Shown here: positions 30,401-38,739 of the stretch, one piece after another
Layout of the letters: each line of letters begins with the position of its first letter
Position numbering within the stretch: the first letter of the stretch is position 1
Translations under genes and position numbers: made by a program
The notes under the pieces: generated by a model
Databases searched by the model: none
Seen by the model: the letters and a program-made list of their open reading frames with translations, nothing else
Told to the model about the DNA's origin: nothing
Assembly: GCF_030815985.1 (NCBI RefSeq)
Contig: NZ_JAUSXM010000001.1
Location: 2,170,001-2,234,000 of the forward strand
DNA: 64,000 nt
Direction: 5' to 3'
From: Paenibacillus sp. W2I17
GTDB taxonomy: Bacteria > Bacillota > Bacilli > Paenibacillales > Paenibacillaceae

Positions 30401-30555
30401 GGTACAAACCCGCCTCCTGCACCAGTCACCACATTTTTCCACTCATAGGCTTCACTTGGTGCCGCCGCTGTTGTTCCAGCAAGTCCTCCCAGCGAAGCGG
30501 TTACTACGGCAACCGTCAGGCTCATCATTCGCAATTTCCCCATAAACGTTCTCAT
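27475..30555 (-). CDS. Secreted xyloglucanase, GH74-X2-CBM3
   Basis: An extracellular endo-acting enzyme that cuts the glucan backbone of xyloglucan. Residues 1-32 are a Sec signal peptide ending TTAAAPS. About 35-760 are the two seven-bladed propellers of GH74, with the recurring BNR-type units (STDRGDTW, STDYGVTW, STNGGLTW, STDGGATW, SDGGTTW, SDDGGANW) and the catalytic-type Asp in RTDIGGAYRW. After a Gly-rich linker (GGNNGGGDGGG) come an X2 module (about 775-865) and a C-terminal CBM3 (IRIEMFNSNTSATGSSISPKFKLTNTG). This layout equals known Paenibacillus XEG74-type xyloglucanases. GGAGG precedes the ATG at 30555. Upstream is a cre-like palindrome. Confidence 0.96.
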   Translation of the reverse strand: MRTFMGKLRMMSLTVAVVTASLGGLAGTTAAAPSEAYEWKNVVTGAGGGFVPGIIFNESEKDLIYARTDIGGAYRWNAADERWIPLTDFVGWDDWNKNGVDALATDPVDPDRVYMAVGTYTNSWDQNNGSILRSTDRGDTWQTTTLPFKVGGNMPGRSMGERLTVDPNDNSILYFGARSGHGLWKSTDYGVTWNEVTSFPNPGNYVQDPSNEYTSDIVGLAWITFDKTTGSAGQATQTIYVGVADKDQSVYRSTNGGLTWSAVAGQPTGYIPHHGVFDSDGSLYITYSDGVGPYDGEKGDVWKLNTSTGVWTNISPVPSSSTDNYFGYGGLAVDAQNPGTLMVATLNSWWPDATLFRSTDGGATWTRIWEFEGYPNRKLRYTQDISAAPWLTFGTNPAPPETTPKLGWMIGDLEIDPFDSDRMMYGTGATIYGTKNLTDWDDDEKINISVMAKGVEEIAVLDLISPPSGAHLISGVGDVSGFRHNNLDQAPATIFTSPNYPSTESLDFAELSPNTMVRVGKADYAADPNAKSIGLSSDGGTTWYKANAEPAGTTGGGTVAISANGNRLVWSTSDKGVHYSTGGNSWTASTGIPAQAKVISDRVNPNKFYGFAAGKIYVSVDGGATFTASSATGLPMEGNADLDAVPGVEGELWFAGGSEEEGPYGLWHSTDSGATFTKLANVEEADSIGFGKAAPGQSVVALYTVAQIDGTRGFFRSDDGGANWVRINDDQHQYARVTTITGDPRLYGRVYLGTNGRGILYADRVGGNNGGGDGGGTPVTNSAITPVTAEFDRKAGNQVNIPVTLTLNGNTLASIRNGNATLVSGTDYTLTGNEVVLSKNYLASLPNGAATLTFQFSAGAPATLNLLIKDTTAAPVGTIRIEMFNSNTSATGSSISPKFKLTNTGTTALNLSDVKIRYYYTINGEQPQNFFADWATAGSVNVTGTFSALNPVRTGADHVLEIGFTASAGTLNAGQSTEIHTRISKNNWTNYTQTDDYSFAGSQTSYTDWSKVTGYIAGSLQWGIEP

Positions 30556-30689
30556 ATCAACTTATCCTCCTCTTCTACTTCGTTACTGCATTTCGGTCTA
30601 TCCCCGCTGTCTCATCGTGCTGATGATGGCGTGCCAGACGAATCAATGCATCCCTTGATACAAGAAGCCTCACCCCCTTCCAGTCACAT

Positions 30690-30704
30690 TGTTAAGCGCT
30701 TACA
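30690..30704. promoter_or_regulatory. cre-like palindrome upstream of the xyloglucanase gene
   Basis: TGTTAAGCGCTTACA is the cre palindrome TGTAAGCGCTTACA with one extra base. It is 135 bases upstream of the GH74 start. The 413-base gap 30556-30968 also holds the SMP-30 terminator and otherwise shows nothing definite. Confidence 0.5.
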
Positions 30705-30834
30705 TAATTGTTCTTGATTCGCGGTTATCTGGATAATACTTTCAATAAATAACATTCGCTGGCAATCTTCAAACCCCTCTGTCGAAATTCCGATTTTTGT
30801 AAAATATTTTCAGTGTTTAAACTTGTTTATACAA

Positions 30835-30863
30835 CAAAAAAAGATGCTGTTAGAACAGCACCT
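30835..30863 (-). terminator. Terminator after the SMP-30 gene
   Basis: GGTGCTGTT-CTA-ACAGCATC followed by TTTTTTT on the minus strand (hairpin 30843-30863). Confidence 0.88.
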
Positions 30864-30968
30864 TTCGACATTTTATATAAGAGTAAAAAATGAACTCGTT
30901 TCTTACCTGGCAAACCAGGCAGAGGTTCACTAAGATTCACTACATAAATGGCACCTGTTTATTTCTGG

Positions 30969-31841
30969 CTACCATAAGCGTGAGTCTCCTGCCCTTTTAA
31001 CCCCCGGTCTGATGACAAAAAGTGAGCCCGCATCCGGTGTCTCTTTCAGACGTTCTTCCTTAATCCCTATACGTGCTGTTGTAATGTATAACTCTTCGAG
31101 ATCCGGTCCACCAAAACAGCAGGATGTTACCTGATCTGCCGGCACCTCAATCTGTTGCAACAGTTCTGATGTATGCGGGTTCCAGCGAGTGACTCTTCCT
31201 CCGCCCCAGTGCGCAACCCACAGCATGCCCTCACCATCAACCGTCATCCCATCCGGAAAACCGAATTCCTCCGGTATGTGAATGACACTTGTCCGATTTT
31301 GTATCGTACCTGCCGTCAGATCAAAATCAAACCGGTCAATAGAACGTGTCGGGGTATCAATGTAATACATGGTCTGCCGATCCGGACTCCAGCCCAGGCC
31401 GTTGGATGTAGACACACCTTGTACCATTGTGCGAACGGGTTGCCCTTGCTCCAAACAATACAACGATCCGGCTTTGCTTTCATTATTCATGCTCATCGTG
31501 CCTGCCCAGAAGCGGCCCTTCGCATCACATTTTCCATCATTAAAACGATTGGTATCCTTATCTTGTTCGGGGTTCTCAATGGCATGCAGCTCACCCGTAT
31601 GCAAGTGATACGTATGGAATCCACTGCGTAAAGCAACCAAAACTTCGTCACCACGATAGGGAACAACAGCCCCGACATGTTCACCGACATCATAAGCCTG
31701 ATCCTGCCCTGTAGCCGGATCATACACATGCACCTTAAAACTTTCAATATCTACCCACAATAATCGATTGTTCTCCGCATCCCAGCTTGGACCTTCCCCC
31801 AATAATGCCGGGGTTTGTACTGCTACAGTTACGTCGCTCAT
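30969..31841 (-). CDS. SMP-30/gluconolactonase family protein
   Basis: A six-bladed propeller lactonase that opens sugar-acid lactones with a bound divalent metal. The 290-residue protein starts MSDVTVAVQTPALLGEGPSW, with the metal-ligand Glu in LLGEGPSWD. NRFNDGKCDAKGRFWAGTM, STSNGLGWSPD and FGFPDGMTVDGEGMLWVAHWGG supply the Asn and Asp ligands; these are the family signatures. It is cytosolic (no signal). It lies 12 bases after the SGNH esterase gene, so they share an operon. The exact lactone is unknown; together with uxaA/uxaB nearby, a role in sugar-acid use is plausible but unproven. Confidence 0.92.
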   Translation of the reverse strand: MSDVTVAVQTPALLGEGPSWDAENNRLLWVDIESFKVHVYDPATGQDQAYDVGEHVGAVVPYRGDEVLVALRSGFHTYHLHTGELHAIENPEQDKDTNRFNDGKCDAKGRFWAGTMSMNNESKAGSLYCLEQGQPVRTMVQGVSTSNGLGWSPDRQTMYYIDTPTRSIDRFDFDLTAGTIQNRTSVIHIPEEFGFPDGMTVDGEGMLWVAHWGGGRVTRWNPHTSELLQQIEVPADQVTSCCFGGPDLEELYITTARIGIKEERLKETPDAGSLFVIRPGVKRAGDSRLW

Positions 31842-31853
31842 GCCATCACGTCC

Positions 31854-32519
31854 TTATTTAGATTTGACGCCGCCTGACCATTCGAATCCGATGGCATCCA
31901 AGAATGCTTTGGACAGTACCATATGGCCCGTTGCATCCGGATGTACCCGGTCATAAGTCAACACAGACGTATAGAAATGATCCCAAAATGGAGCAAATGC
32001 AGCCTGTGTATCCACATACACCGCATCATACTCACTCGCTACCCTGCGTACCGCTTCTCCGTAGATATCCATCGTTGCCCGCATCGGGTCTTCCGGATTA
32101 GCCTCAAGATAATAAGGCGTCATTAGTACCAGACCTTTCAGGTTGGGACGAACCGAAGCCACCAGTTCACGCAATGTGGATTCGTATTCTTCAAGAAACA
32201 CATGTGAGTCTGTTGACAATGGGTTGTCGAACTGACGCCATACATCATTAATGCCAATCATGATCGTCAGCCAGTCCGGTTTAAGGTCAAGCACATCACG
32301 ATCCCAGCGCTGTTTCAGATCACGAATCGTATTTCCACCATTACCCACATTCTGGACACGCAACATCAATTCCGGATAGATGGACCGCAAGAGGGCATAG
32401 ACTTGTGCTACGTAACCATGGCCCAGACCTGAACTGCCTTCACCTACAGGATGTTCCCGACCACAATCTGTAATCGAATCCCCGATAAACAGAAGCTTGT
32501 CATTTTTCTGCAATTTCAT
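31854..32519 (-). CDS. SGNH/GDSL-family esterase
   Basis: A 221-residue SGNH hydrolase with no signal peptide, likely a cytosolic deacetylase of oligosaccharides. Block I is FIGDSITDCGRE (nucleophile Ser), block II NVGNGGNTI (Gly), block III GINDVW (Asn) and block V DRVHPDATGH (Asp and His). RBS GGAG precedes the ATG at 32519. It sits between an acetyl-esterase-like gene and the SMP-30 gene in one run. By context it may remove acetyl groups from xyloglucan or pectin fragments. The substrate is inference. Confidence 0.92.
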   Translation of the reverse strand: MKLQKNDKLLFIGDSITDCGREHPVGEGSSGLGHGYVAQVYALLRSIYPELMLRVQNVGNGGNTIRDLKQRWDRDVLDLKPDWLTIMIGINDVWRQFDNPLSTDSHVFLEEYESTLRELVASVRPNLKGLVLMTPYYLEANPEDPMRATMDIYGEAVRRVASEYDAVYVDTQAAFAPFWDHFYTSVLTYDRVHPDATGHMVLSKAFLDAIGFEWSGGVKSK

Positions 32520-32600
32520 CGTCGTTTTCTCCTTCGCTCCAAGGCGTTAATATAGGAATAATTGATTAGTCAGGACCGTTAACTTGTTATCATTCAGTGA

Positions 32601-33389
32601 TTACCAGCCTTGATTCTTGAGCCATGTGAGACACAGATCCGACCATACCCGAATCGCATGGTTGTCCTCAGCTAATCCAAGTCCATGTGAACCTTTCTCA
32701 AAAACGTGCAAATCATAGGGAATCCCATGCTCGCCCAATGCAAGTGCGTAACGCAAGCTATTCTCTACAGGCACTGCCTGGTCACCGCTGGTGTGCCAGA
32801 TGAACGCTTCAGGAGCATCCGCTCTCACCTGCTGCTCCGCGCTGAAAGCCTTGATCTGCTCGGCAGACGCGTCAGACCCAAGCAAATTCTCACGGGAACC
32901 GGCATGTCCATAGGACTCCATCGTAATTACCGGATAACAGAGAATAACTCGGTCCGGGCGTGAACTTTGGCGTTCAATGAGGTCCTCATGATCCGGTTGT
33001 CCCTCGTCATACAGCGTTCCCAGTGTTGCTGTGAGATGTCCGCCTGCTGAGAAACCAAGCACTGCAATCTTGGCAGGGTTGATGCCATACTGCTCAGCAT
33101 GAGCACGAACATAACGTATGGCACGCTGACCATCTGTTATAGGTGCAGGATGCTGGTGAGGCGCCACCCGATATTTCAGGACAAATGCACTTATACCTGC
33201 ACGGTTCAACAATTCTGCTATTGGAGCACCTTCATGATCAGCCAAAAATCCATAGCCGCCCCCTGGACATACAATGACAGCGCTCTCGGAACCGGGCTGA
33301 ATAAATGGAATCAAATGTGGCATCTCGTCTTCATGGCCATGGGCTGCATAAGGTGCAGCATGATCCCATAAGGGTATAGTTGTTGTCAT
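32601..33389 (-). CDS. Alpha/beta hydrolase, acetyl esterase / BD-FAE type
   Basis: A cytosolic carbohydrate esterase of the alpha/beta hydrolase fold. The oxyanion loop IVCPGGGYGF is at about residue 42. The nucleophile elbow is GFSAGGH, the acid is in SGDQAVPVENS and the His in FEKGSHGLGL. About 262 residues from the ATG at 33389, which has GGAGAGG ten bases upstream; a TTG two codons earlier is possible. Its relatives include BD-FAE and acetylxylan esterases, so sugar deacetylation is likely. It heads the three-gene run with the SGNH esterase and the SMP-30 lactonase. Confidence 0.9.
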   Translation of the reverse strand: MTTTIPLWDHAAPYAAHGHEDEMPHLIPFIQPGSESAVIVCPGGGYGFLADHEGAPIAELLNRAGISAFVLKYRVAPHQHPAPITDGQRAIRYVRAHAEQYGINPAKIAVLGFSAGGHLTATLGTLYDEGQPDHEDLIERQSSRPDRVILCYPVITMESYGHAGSRENLLGSDASAEQIKAFSAEQQVRADAPEAFIWHTSGDQAVPVENSLRYALALGEHGIPYDLHVFEKGSHGLGLAEDNHAIRVWSDLCLTWLKNQGW

Positions 33390-33532
33390 CTTCAATCATC
33401 CTCTCCAAGTAGAACGGATACATGGGTCCGTTTAAACGTTTTCGAATCTCAGGAATCGATACCATCATAACGGTAATGACCCTAACGCATCAATACCTTC
33501 CTGGCATCACTTTTTGATCATTTGGGTACATG

Positions 33533-34366
33533 TTAGTACAAATTACGGAACTGTTCAGGAGTTACCCCCTCAATCCTGCGAAAAGTTGCTACAAAATGGC
33601 TTGCATCTCGAAACCCTACCCTAACTGCAGTCTCCCTAATCGTCCGGGCGGTATCCCCGGTCATGATTTCCTTGGCTTTGCGGATACGCAGCAAAATGAA
33701 ATAACTGTAGGCTGTCATGCCAAAGGACTGCTTGAACAAGGTGTTCAGATGTCTGGACGAGATCCCCGTGACGTCAGCCATATGTTCGAGACCAATCTCA
33801 GGATTCGCATAATGCTGTTCCATGAATGCAATGAGCGGAGCGAGTCTCTCCACGGCATGAGAGATCGAAGACCGATTGCCGGTCATGCCATGTTTTTTGA
33901 GCAAAATCAGAAATCGATATATATCCGCTGACGCCTCGAGTCCCGACAAATCCTGATCACTTCTGATCGAATCCAGCACTTCCTGGCCGTAATCATTGAA
34001 CGGACTGCTCTGCTCCCACTGATGGAACGCAGCTTCACCCAGACTAAGTGACTCCAAAATTGCCGGACACTGGGAACCGCCAAATGTAATATAAAGTGTC
34101 TCCCACTCTCCTTGGGCGCGCACATATTCATGCGGTTCATTCGGTGGCAGCAAAATACCGGATGCTTCCCCCAGTATGACCGTGGACCCGGCAAACTTGA
34201 ATTCTCCGGCTCCCTTCACAGTCTGAAGCCAGTGGTAACAGGGATACCCCACAGGTCTGGACACCTTCTCCTGATTGCCGTTATAACCCAGGCTCTCAAT
34301 ATAAAGGGGTAGCGGCTGATCACGTGATGTCATGAAATATCGTTGATGTCGGGGGGAGATAAACAT
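33533..34366 (-). CDS. AraC-family transcriptional regulator
   Basis: A sugar-responsive activator with an N-terminal cupin-like domain (LQTVKGAGEFKFAGSTVILGEASGILLPPNEPHEY) and a C-terminal AraC domain (IGLEHMADVTGISSRHLNTLFKQSFG, then TIRETAVRVGFRDASHFVATFRRIEGVTPEQFR). The ATG at 34366 (MFISPRHQRYF) has AAGGAGG six bases upstream. 277 residues. It is divergent from the GH42 gene across a 128-base AT-rich gap, so it probably controls that gene and perhaps the downstream esterase run. I saw no clear operator repeat. Confidence 0.92.
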   Translation of the reverse strand: MFISPRHQRYFMTSRDQPLPLYIESLGYNGNQEKVSRPVGYPCYHWLQTVKGAGEFKFAGSTVILGEASGILLPPNEPHEYVRAQGEWETLYITFGGSQCPAILESLSLGEAAFHQWEQSSPFNDYGQEVLDSIRSDQDLSGLEASADIYRFLILLKKHGMTGNRSSISHAVERLAPLIAFMEQHYANPEIGLEHMADVTGISSRHLNTLFKQSFGMTAYSYFILLRIRKAKEIMTGDTARTIRETAVRVGFRDASHFVATFRRIEGVTPEQFRNLY

Positions 34367-34494
34367 GGGATGCCTCCTTGGGTATAAGCTGAAATACACT
34401 TCCGTATTCTTATATGAGTCATTACTTTTATTATATTTTAAAAGTCATATGTATCATATAGTATAGGATTATTCTTATACAAGAGGTGAACACA

Positions 34495-36522
34495 TTGATT
34501 AGCAGCAAACTGCCCAAAATGTTCTACGGGGGCGATTACAACCCGGAACAGTGGGATCACGAAACCCACCTTGAAGACTTGCGCATGTTCCAATTGGCAG
34601 GCATTGATATTGCCACAATCAACGTATTTTCATGGGCACTGATTCAGCCTGATGAAGTTACTTACCGTTTTGAAGAACTCGACCAACTAATTAATCGTTT
34701 ATATGAAAACGGTGTCTATATATGCCTTGCAACAAGCACTGCTGCCCATCCGGCTTGGATGGCAAAGAAATATCCAGACGTGCTTCGTGTAGATGCCGAT
34801 GGACGCAAACGCAAATTCGGTGGGCGCCATAATTCCTGTCCCAACAGCCCGACCTATCGCAAATACGCTGAGAAGATTGCAAATAAACTGGCAGAACGAT
34901 ACAAGGATCACCCCGCGGTTCTCGTATGGCACATCTCCAACGAATATGGCGGTGAGTGCTACTGTGACAACTGTGAGAAAGCGTTCCGCGTGTATCTGAA
35001 AGAACGCTATCAGACTCTGGAACAGGTCAACAAAGCATGGAACACGAATTTCTGGGGGCATACCTTCTACGATTGGGACGAGATTGTATTACCAAGCAAC
35101 CTGAGCGAACATTGGGGTAACAATAATTCAACGTTCCAGGGAATCTCGCTGGACTACTCTCGCTTCAACTCCGACAGCATGCTGGATTGTTATCTGTTGG
35201 AATACAATGCGATCAAAAAACACATTCCGGACTCCGTTGTTACTACCAATCTGATGGGATTCTTTAAGCAATTGGACTATTTCAAATGGGCAAAATATTT
35301 GGATATTGTCTCCTGGGACAGCTATCCCGGTCTCGCAACACCCGTCAGCTTCACCGCAATGGCTCATGACCTTATGCGCGGACTGAAAGATGGTCAACCG
35401 TTCATGCTGATGGAGCAAACACCAAGTCAGCAGAACTGGCAGCCATATAACTCACTGAAACGTCCAGGTGTCATGCGTCTGTGGAGTTATCAATCTATTG
35501 CGCACGGGGCCGATACCATCATGTTCTTCCAGCTTCGCCGCTCCATCGGTGCCTGTGAGAAGTATCATGGTGCAGTTATTGAGCATGCTGGGCATGAGAA
35601 TACACGTGTATTCCGCGAAGTTGCTGAGCTGGGCAAGGAATTGCAGTTCCTTGGAGATACCACGCTGGATGCATCTGTTGAATCCAAAGTGGCAATTGTG
35701 TTCGACTGGGATAACTGGTGGGCCATCGAAAAATCAAGCGGACCTACGGTTGCCCTGAATTATGTGGATCAGATCCATAAATACTACGCAGCCTTCTTCC
35801 GCCGCAACATACAGGTAGATATCATCAGTGTGGATACGGATATGAGCAAATACGACATTGTCCTTGCTCCTGTTCTTTACATGGTTAAACCAGGGTATGC
35901 CGCCAAACTGGAGAAGTTTGTTGAATCAGGTGGAACATTCCTGACGACCTTCTTCAGTGGCATTGTCAACGAGAACGATCTCGTGACCACAGGTGGATAT
36001 CCGGGAGAACTTCGTAAACTGCTCGGAATCTGGGTGGAAGAGATTGATGCCCTGCTGCCTGAGCAAAAGAACCGCATTGTCCTCAAAGAAACCTACGGTG
36101 ATCTTCAAGGAGAGTATGGCTGCGGCATGCTGTGTGACCTGCTGCACAGTGAAGGAGCCGAAGTCATCGCGGAGTATGGAGACGACTTTTATAAAGGCAT
36201 GCCTGTTGTGACACGTAATACCTTTGGCCAAGGTGAAGCCTGGTACGTTGCATCCGACCCGGATGAGCGCTTCCTGGATGGTTTGCTGGGACAGCTCGCA
36301 GCAGCCAAGAACGTAGAGTCCTTGCTTGAGACACCAGAAGGTGTTGAAGTAAGTGCACGAACCAAAGATGGCAAACCCTACCTGTTTGTCATGAACCATA
36401 ACGCAACCACACAATCCTATGATCTGGGAACAGCTAAGGCACATGATCTGCTCACCAATCGTGAGCTTTCGGGAAGTGTTGAGATTGAAGCCCGTGGAGT
36501 GCAATTGCTCGAAATGAAATAA
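34495..36522 (+). CDS. Beta-galactosidase, GH42
   Basis: A cytosolic GH42 enzyme acting on beta-galactosides, often galactan oligomers. The TTG at 34495 (MISSKLPKMFYGGDYNPEQW) has AGAGG eight bases upstream; the GTG at 34486 overlaps that site. The acid/base Glu is in WHISNEYGG (about residue 150) and the nucleophile Glu in FMLMEQTPS (about residue 307). The zinc-binding Cys cluster CYCDNC follows the first Glu. Trimerisation (about 400-600) and C-terminal domains complete the usual 675-residue length. It has no signal peptide, so with the GH2 enzyme the cell holds two intracellular beta-galactosidases in one locus. Confidence 0.96.
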   Translation: MISSKLPKMFYGGDYNPEQWDHETHLEDLRMFQLAGIDIATINVFSWALIQPDEVTYRFEELDQLINRLYENGVYICLATSTAAHPAWMAKKYPDVLRVDADGRKRKFGGRHNSCPNSPTYRKYAEKIANKLAERYKDHPAVLVWHISNEYGGECYCDNCEKAFRVYLKERYQTLEQVNKAWNTNFWGHTFYDWDEIVLPSNLSEHWGNNNSTFQGISLDYSRFNSDSMLDCYLLEYNAIKKHIPDSVVTTNLMGFFKQLDYFKWAKYLDIVSWDSYPGLATPVSFTAMAHDLMRGLKDGQPFMLMEQTPSQQNWQPYNSLKRPGVMRLWSYQSIAHGADTIMFFQLRRSIGACEKYHGAVIEHAGHENTRVFREVAELGKELQFLGDTTLDASVESKVAIVFDWDNWWAIEKSSGPTVALNYVDQIHKYYAAFFRRNIQVDIISVDTDMSKYDIVLAPVLYMVKPGYAAKLEKFVESGGTFLTTFFSGIVNENDLVTTGGYPGELRKLLGIWVEEIDALLPEQKNRIVLKETYGDLQGEYGCGMLCDLLHSEGAEVIAEYGDDFYKGMPVVTRNTFGQGEAWYVASDPDERFLDGLLGQLAAAKNVESLLETPEGVEVSARTKDGKPYLFVMNHNATTQSYDLGTAKAHDLLTNRELSGSVEIEARGVQLLEMK

Positions 36523-36689
36523 GCGATTTCACTTAATTGAAATCATTCGGAATAATATAATGTGATAGAAATACCCGTGATACAAAGTGTCACATATTCA
36601 TTCCTTTTATACTTGTTATTGTCTTCAGCGAGGATATTGGTATAGATTTCAGACCATTATCGACTTCTGTAAGCCAAAAGCTGCTACTT

Positions 36690-36721
36690 CCCGTATCCGT
36701 CTACACCGGATACGGGTTTTT
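36690..36721 (+). terminator. Terminator downstream of the GH42 gene
   Basis: CCCGTATCCG-TCTACAC-CGGATACGGG followed by TTTTT is a perfect 10-base stem. It is 170 bases past the GH42 stop; I see no gene in the intervening stretch or in the rest of the 438-base gap, apart from the palindrome below. Confidence 0.88.
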
Positions 36722-36866
36722 GGCATGAACTGTGGTCTTTTTGATAGAAGGAAATATCAGTATGCAAAGCGAATTGGACGAGAAACACATTTTAACAGAG
36801 CCTGCCGGAAGATGCTTGTGAATCCTGATGCTGATCCATTATAAAATAATGAACAGTTGAAATATT

Positions 36867-36887
36867 AGTGACACTCATGATGTCACT
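36867..36887. promoter_or_regulatory. Palindrome upstream of the WYL regulator gene
   Basis: AGTGACA-ctcatga-TGTCACT is a perfect 7+7 inverted repeat just upstream of a -10-like TACAAT (36898-36903). It is placed like an operator over the -35 region, so the WYL regulator may control itself here. Confidence 0.5.
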
Positions 36888-36960
36888 TATTCGTTGTTAC
36901 AATAGAAACATAACTACGACATCACTTTCCGGCGGCGCAGATCGAAACGGAGTGGCTGAC

Positions 36961-37917
36961 ATGAACAGAACAAATCGGCTTGCTGCCATTGTAATGGCAT
37001 TACAGCATGGTCACGAAACGGCACACTCATTAGGCGAGAAATTTGAAGTTTCCCGTCGCACGATTCTCCGGGATATTCAGTCCCTCTCCGAGATGAATGT
37101 GCCCATTATTGCCATCTCCGGTCCGGGAGGCGGTTTCAGACTTATGGAGGGTTACGTATTACCCCCATTACAGCTGGACCCGGTAGAAGCAGCGACGCTC
37201 ATATTCGCTCTTGAAGGTCTAAGTCGCTACGCTGACACACCCTTTCATGAGAAACGCTGGACCCTGATGAACAAAGTTAAGGCCATCATTCCGGATGATA
37301 TTATGTCGCGAATTGATCCCATGCTCAAACAGCTGCATCATCATATTCCAGACCGCAATTACATTCTTCCTTATCTGGACGCACTGCTGGCATGCATACC
37401 CGAACACGGGTGGCTTAGTGTGCTGTATCGCTCCGTATCAAGTCAGCGATGGTTGCATATCTGTCCCACACGGGTATATGCTTCCTCCGGCTTCTGGTAC
37501 TGTGAGGCATATTCCATCGAACATGGTGAACAGCGTCTGTTCCGAGTTGACCGAATTATTGAAGTCAAAGCGATCGAACCACAGGATGCACTGGTGCTTA
37601 ACGAACAGGCGCAGCAACAGCAGAGCAAGCCGATCCCTCCAGAACAGCCGCCAACCCTGGTTAAGGCACAACTGAGTTATCGGGGAATGATTGAAGCTGA
37701 ACAGGACGAGCATATTGGTGAAAAGATGATTGAAATTGCCCCGGATCTCTGGGAATTATCATTCCTTTGTCCACCAGGGGAATGGGACTGGGCCGTACGA
37801 TTCTTTTACCGATTGGGACGTGAAGCCGAAGTGATTGAACCCCTCCAACTTCGCAGTGAGATTCGTCAGCATGCCGAGGAAGTGAGCCGGAGATACCTTG
37901 CTTCAACCAAGTCGTAG
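36961..37917 (+). CDS. WYL-domain (YafY-type) transcriptional regulator
   Basis: A DeoR-like winged helix at residues 1-60 (MNRTNRLAAIVMALQHG, then HSLGEKFEVSRRTILRDIQSLSEMNVPI) is followed by a WYL ligand-sensing domain. In it FWYCEAYSIEHGEQRLFRVDRI carries the WYL-like core, and a C-terminal WCX extension includes SFLCPPGEWDWAVRFFYRLG. Such proteins sense small molecules or nucleic acids. GGAGTGGCTGAC precedes the ATG at 36961; the upstream in-frame reading lacks an RBS. 318 residues. It is followed after 34 bases by the AlkZ-related gene, which it may regulate. Confidence 0.9.
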   Translation: MNRTNRLAAIVMALQHGHETAHSLGEKFEVSRRTILRDIQSLSEMNVPIIAISGPGGGFRLMEGYVLPPLQLDPVEAATLIFALEGLSRYADTPFHEKRWTLMNKVKAIIPDDIMSRIDPMLKQLHHHIPDRNYILPYLDALLACIPEHGWLSVLYRSVSSQRWLHICPTRVYASSGFWYCEAYSIEHGEQRLFRVDRIIEVKAIEPQDALVLNEQAQQQQSKPIPPEQPPTLVKAQLSYRGMIEAEQDEHIGEKMIEIAPDLWELSFLCPPGEWDWAVRFFYRLGREAEVIEPLQLRSEIRQHAEEVSRRYLASTKS

Positions 37918-37951
37918 CCTGACTACACACAAAAAGGAGCCTACTGATATC

Positions 37952-38638
37952 ATGACATATGAAGCCGTTATAACGTACGAAGAAGCAGTACAGCGTATCC
38001 AGTCTATAGGGCTGCTGCCTCTGGCACCACTATTTGCCGAATATCCTTCTCTGTCATCGCTAACCCCCAAAGAACATTGGCACAAGGATGATGAACTTGA
38101 TCCCTGGTTATGGCGTTCACGCCTGGCTGAAGAGGGCATTGCTGCATATGGAAAATTTGTCAAAAAGAAAGCGCTTCTTGTCTCATCTGAATACTTCCCT
38201 TGGGTACACCGACTGCTGGCCGATTCCAGAACCATCAAGGAACAGTATGAAGCGGGTCTGCTCTCCCGTGAAGCGTTCAAACTTCATGCGTTAGTTGCAG
38301 AACAAGAAGGCATCGATGGACGTGCCTTGCGATCACAAGCCGGTTTTGGGGCAAAAGAGGACAAAAAAACATTTGACCGTGGACTTCTGGACCTTCAGGG
38401 CTGTGCAGCCATTGTGATCAGTGGCACCAAAGAAAAAGAAGGGCTCGCAGAAGGCAAAGTTGCATGGAACAGCTCCGCATACGAGACTGCTGGTCACTGG
38501 ATGGAACGTCACGGCATTAAGCCGTTTGAAGGTAGCGTTGCAGAGGCGCGTGAACTGCTGGTTGCTCAACTGCAACAACATGCCTCACCAGCCGCATTAT
38601 CAAGCATCGCCAAAGCCCTTGGCATCCGTGGAATCTAA
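37952..38638 (+). CDS. AlkZ-related protein of unknown function
   Basis: A 228-residue protein starting MTYEAVITYEEAVQRIQSIGLLPLAPLF. It contains WHKDDELDPWLWRSRLAEEGIAAYGKFVKKKALLVS and a C-terminal part that resembles the winged-helix HTH_42 fold of AlkZ/YcaQ DNA glycosylases (LRSQAGFGAKEDKKTFDRGLLDLQ). Proteins of this type are usually annotated as AlkZ-related, but I do not see the catalytic QxQ motif of AlkZ, so a glycosylase activity should not be assumed. AAGGAG lies upstream of the ATG. Cotranscribed with the WYL regulator. Confidence 0.8.
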   Translation: MTYEAVITYEEAVQRIQSIGLLPLAPLFAEYPSLSSLTPKEHWHKDDELDPWLWRSRLAEEGIAAYGKFVKKKALLVSSEYFPWVHRLLADSRTIKEQYEAGLLSREAFKLHALVAEQEGIDGRALRSQAGFGAKEDKKTFDRGLLDLQGCAAIVISGTKEKEGLAEGKVAWNSSAYETAGHWMERHGIKPFEGSVAEARELLVAQLQQHASPAALSSIAKALGIRGI

Positions 38639-38642
38639 ATAA

Positions 38643-38684
38643 AGCCAATTCCGGTTGTAGTGCAAATTTCAACCGGAATTGGCT
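38643..38684. terminator. Perfect 15-base inverted repeat, terminator
   Basis: AGCCAATTCCGGTTG and CAACCGGAATTGGCT flank a 12-base loop. The minus strand continues TTTATTT, so it chiefly ends the uxaB-uxaA transcript, while also standing just after the AlkZ-related gene. Confidence 0.85.
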
Positions 38685-38739
38685 GTGGTTCACCATATAA
38701 TGTAACCCAGACGATAAACAGCCCCCATCGACAATGGAT

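Noticed and set aside
36587..36844. An 85-codon frame between the GH42 and WYL genes
   Set aside because: No RBS, no family likeness, and it is interrupted by the strong terminator at 36690-36721.
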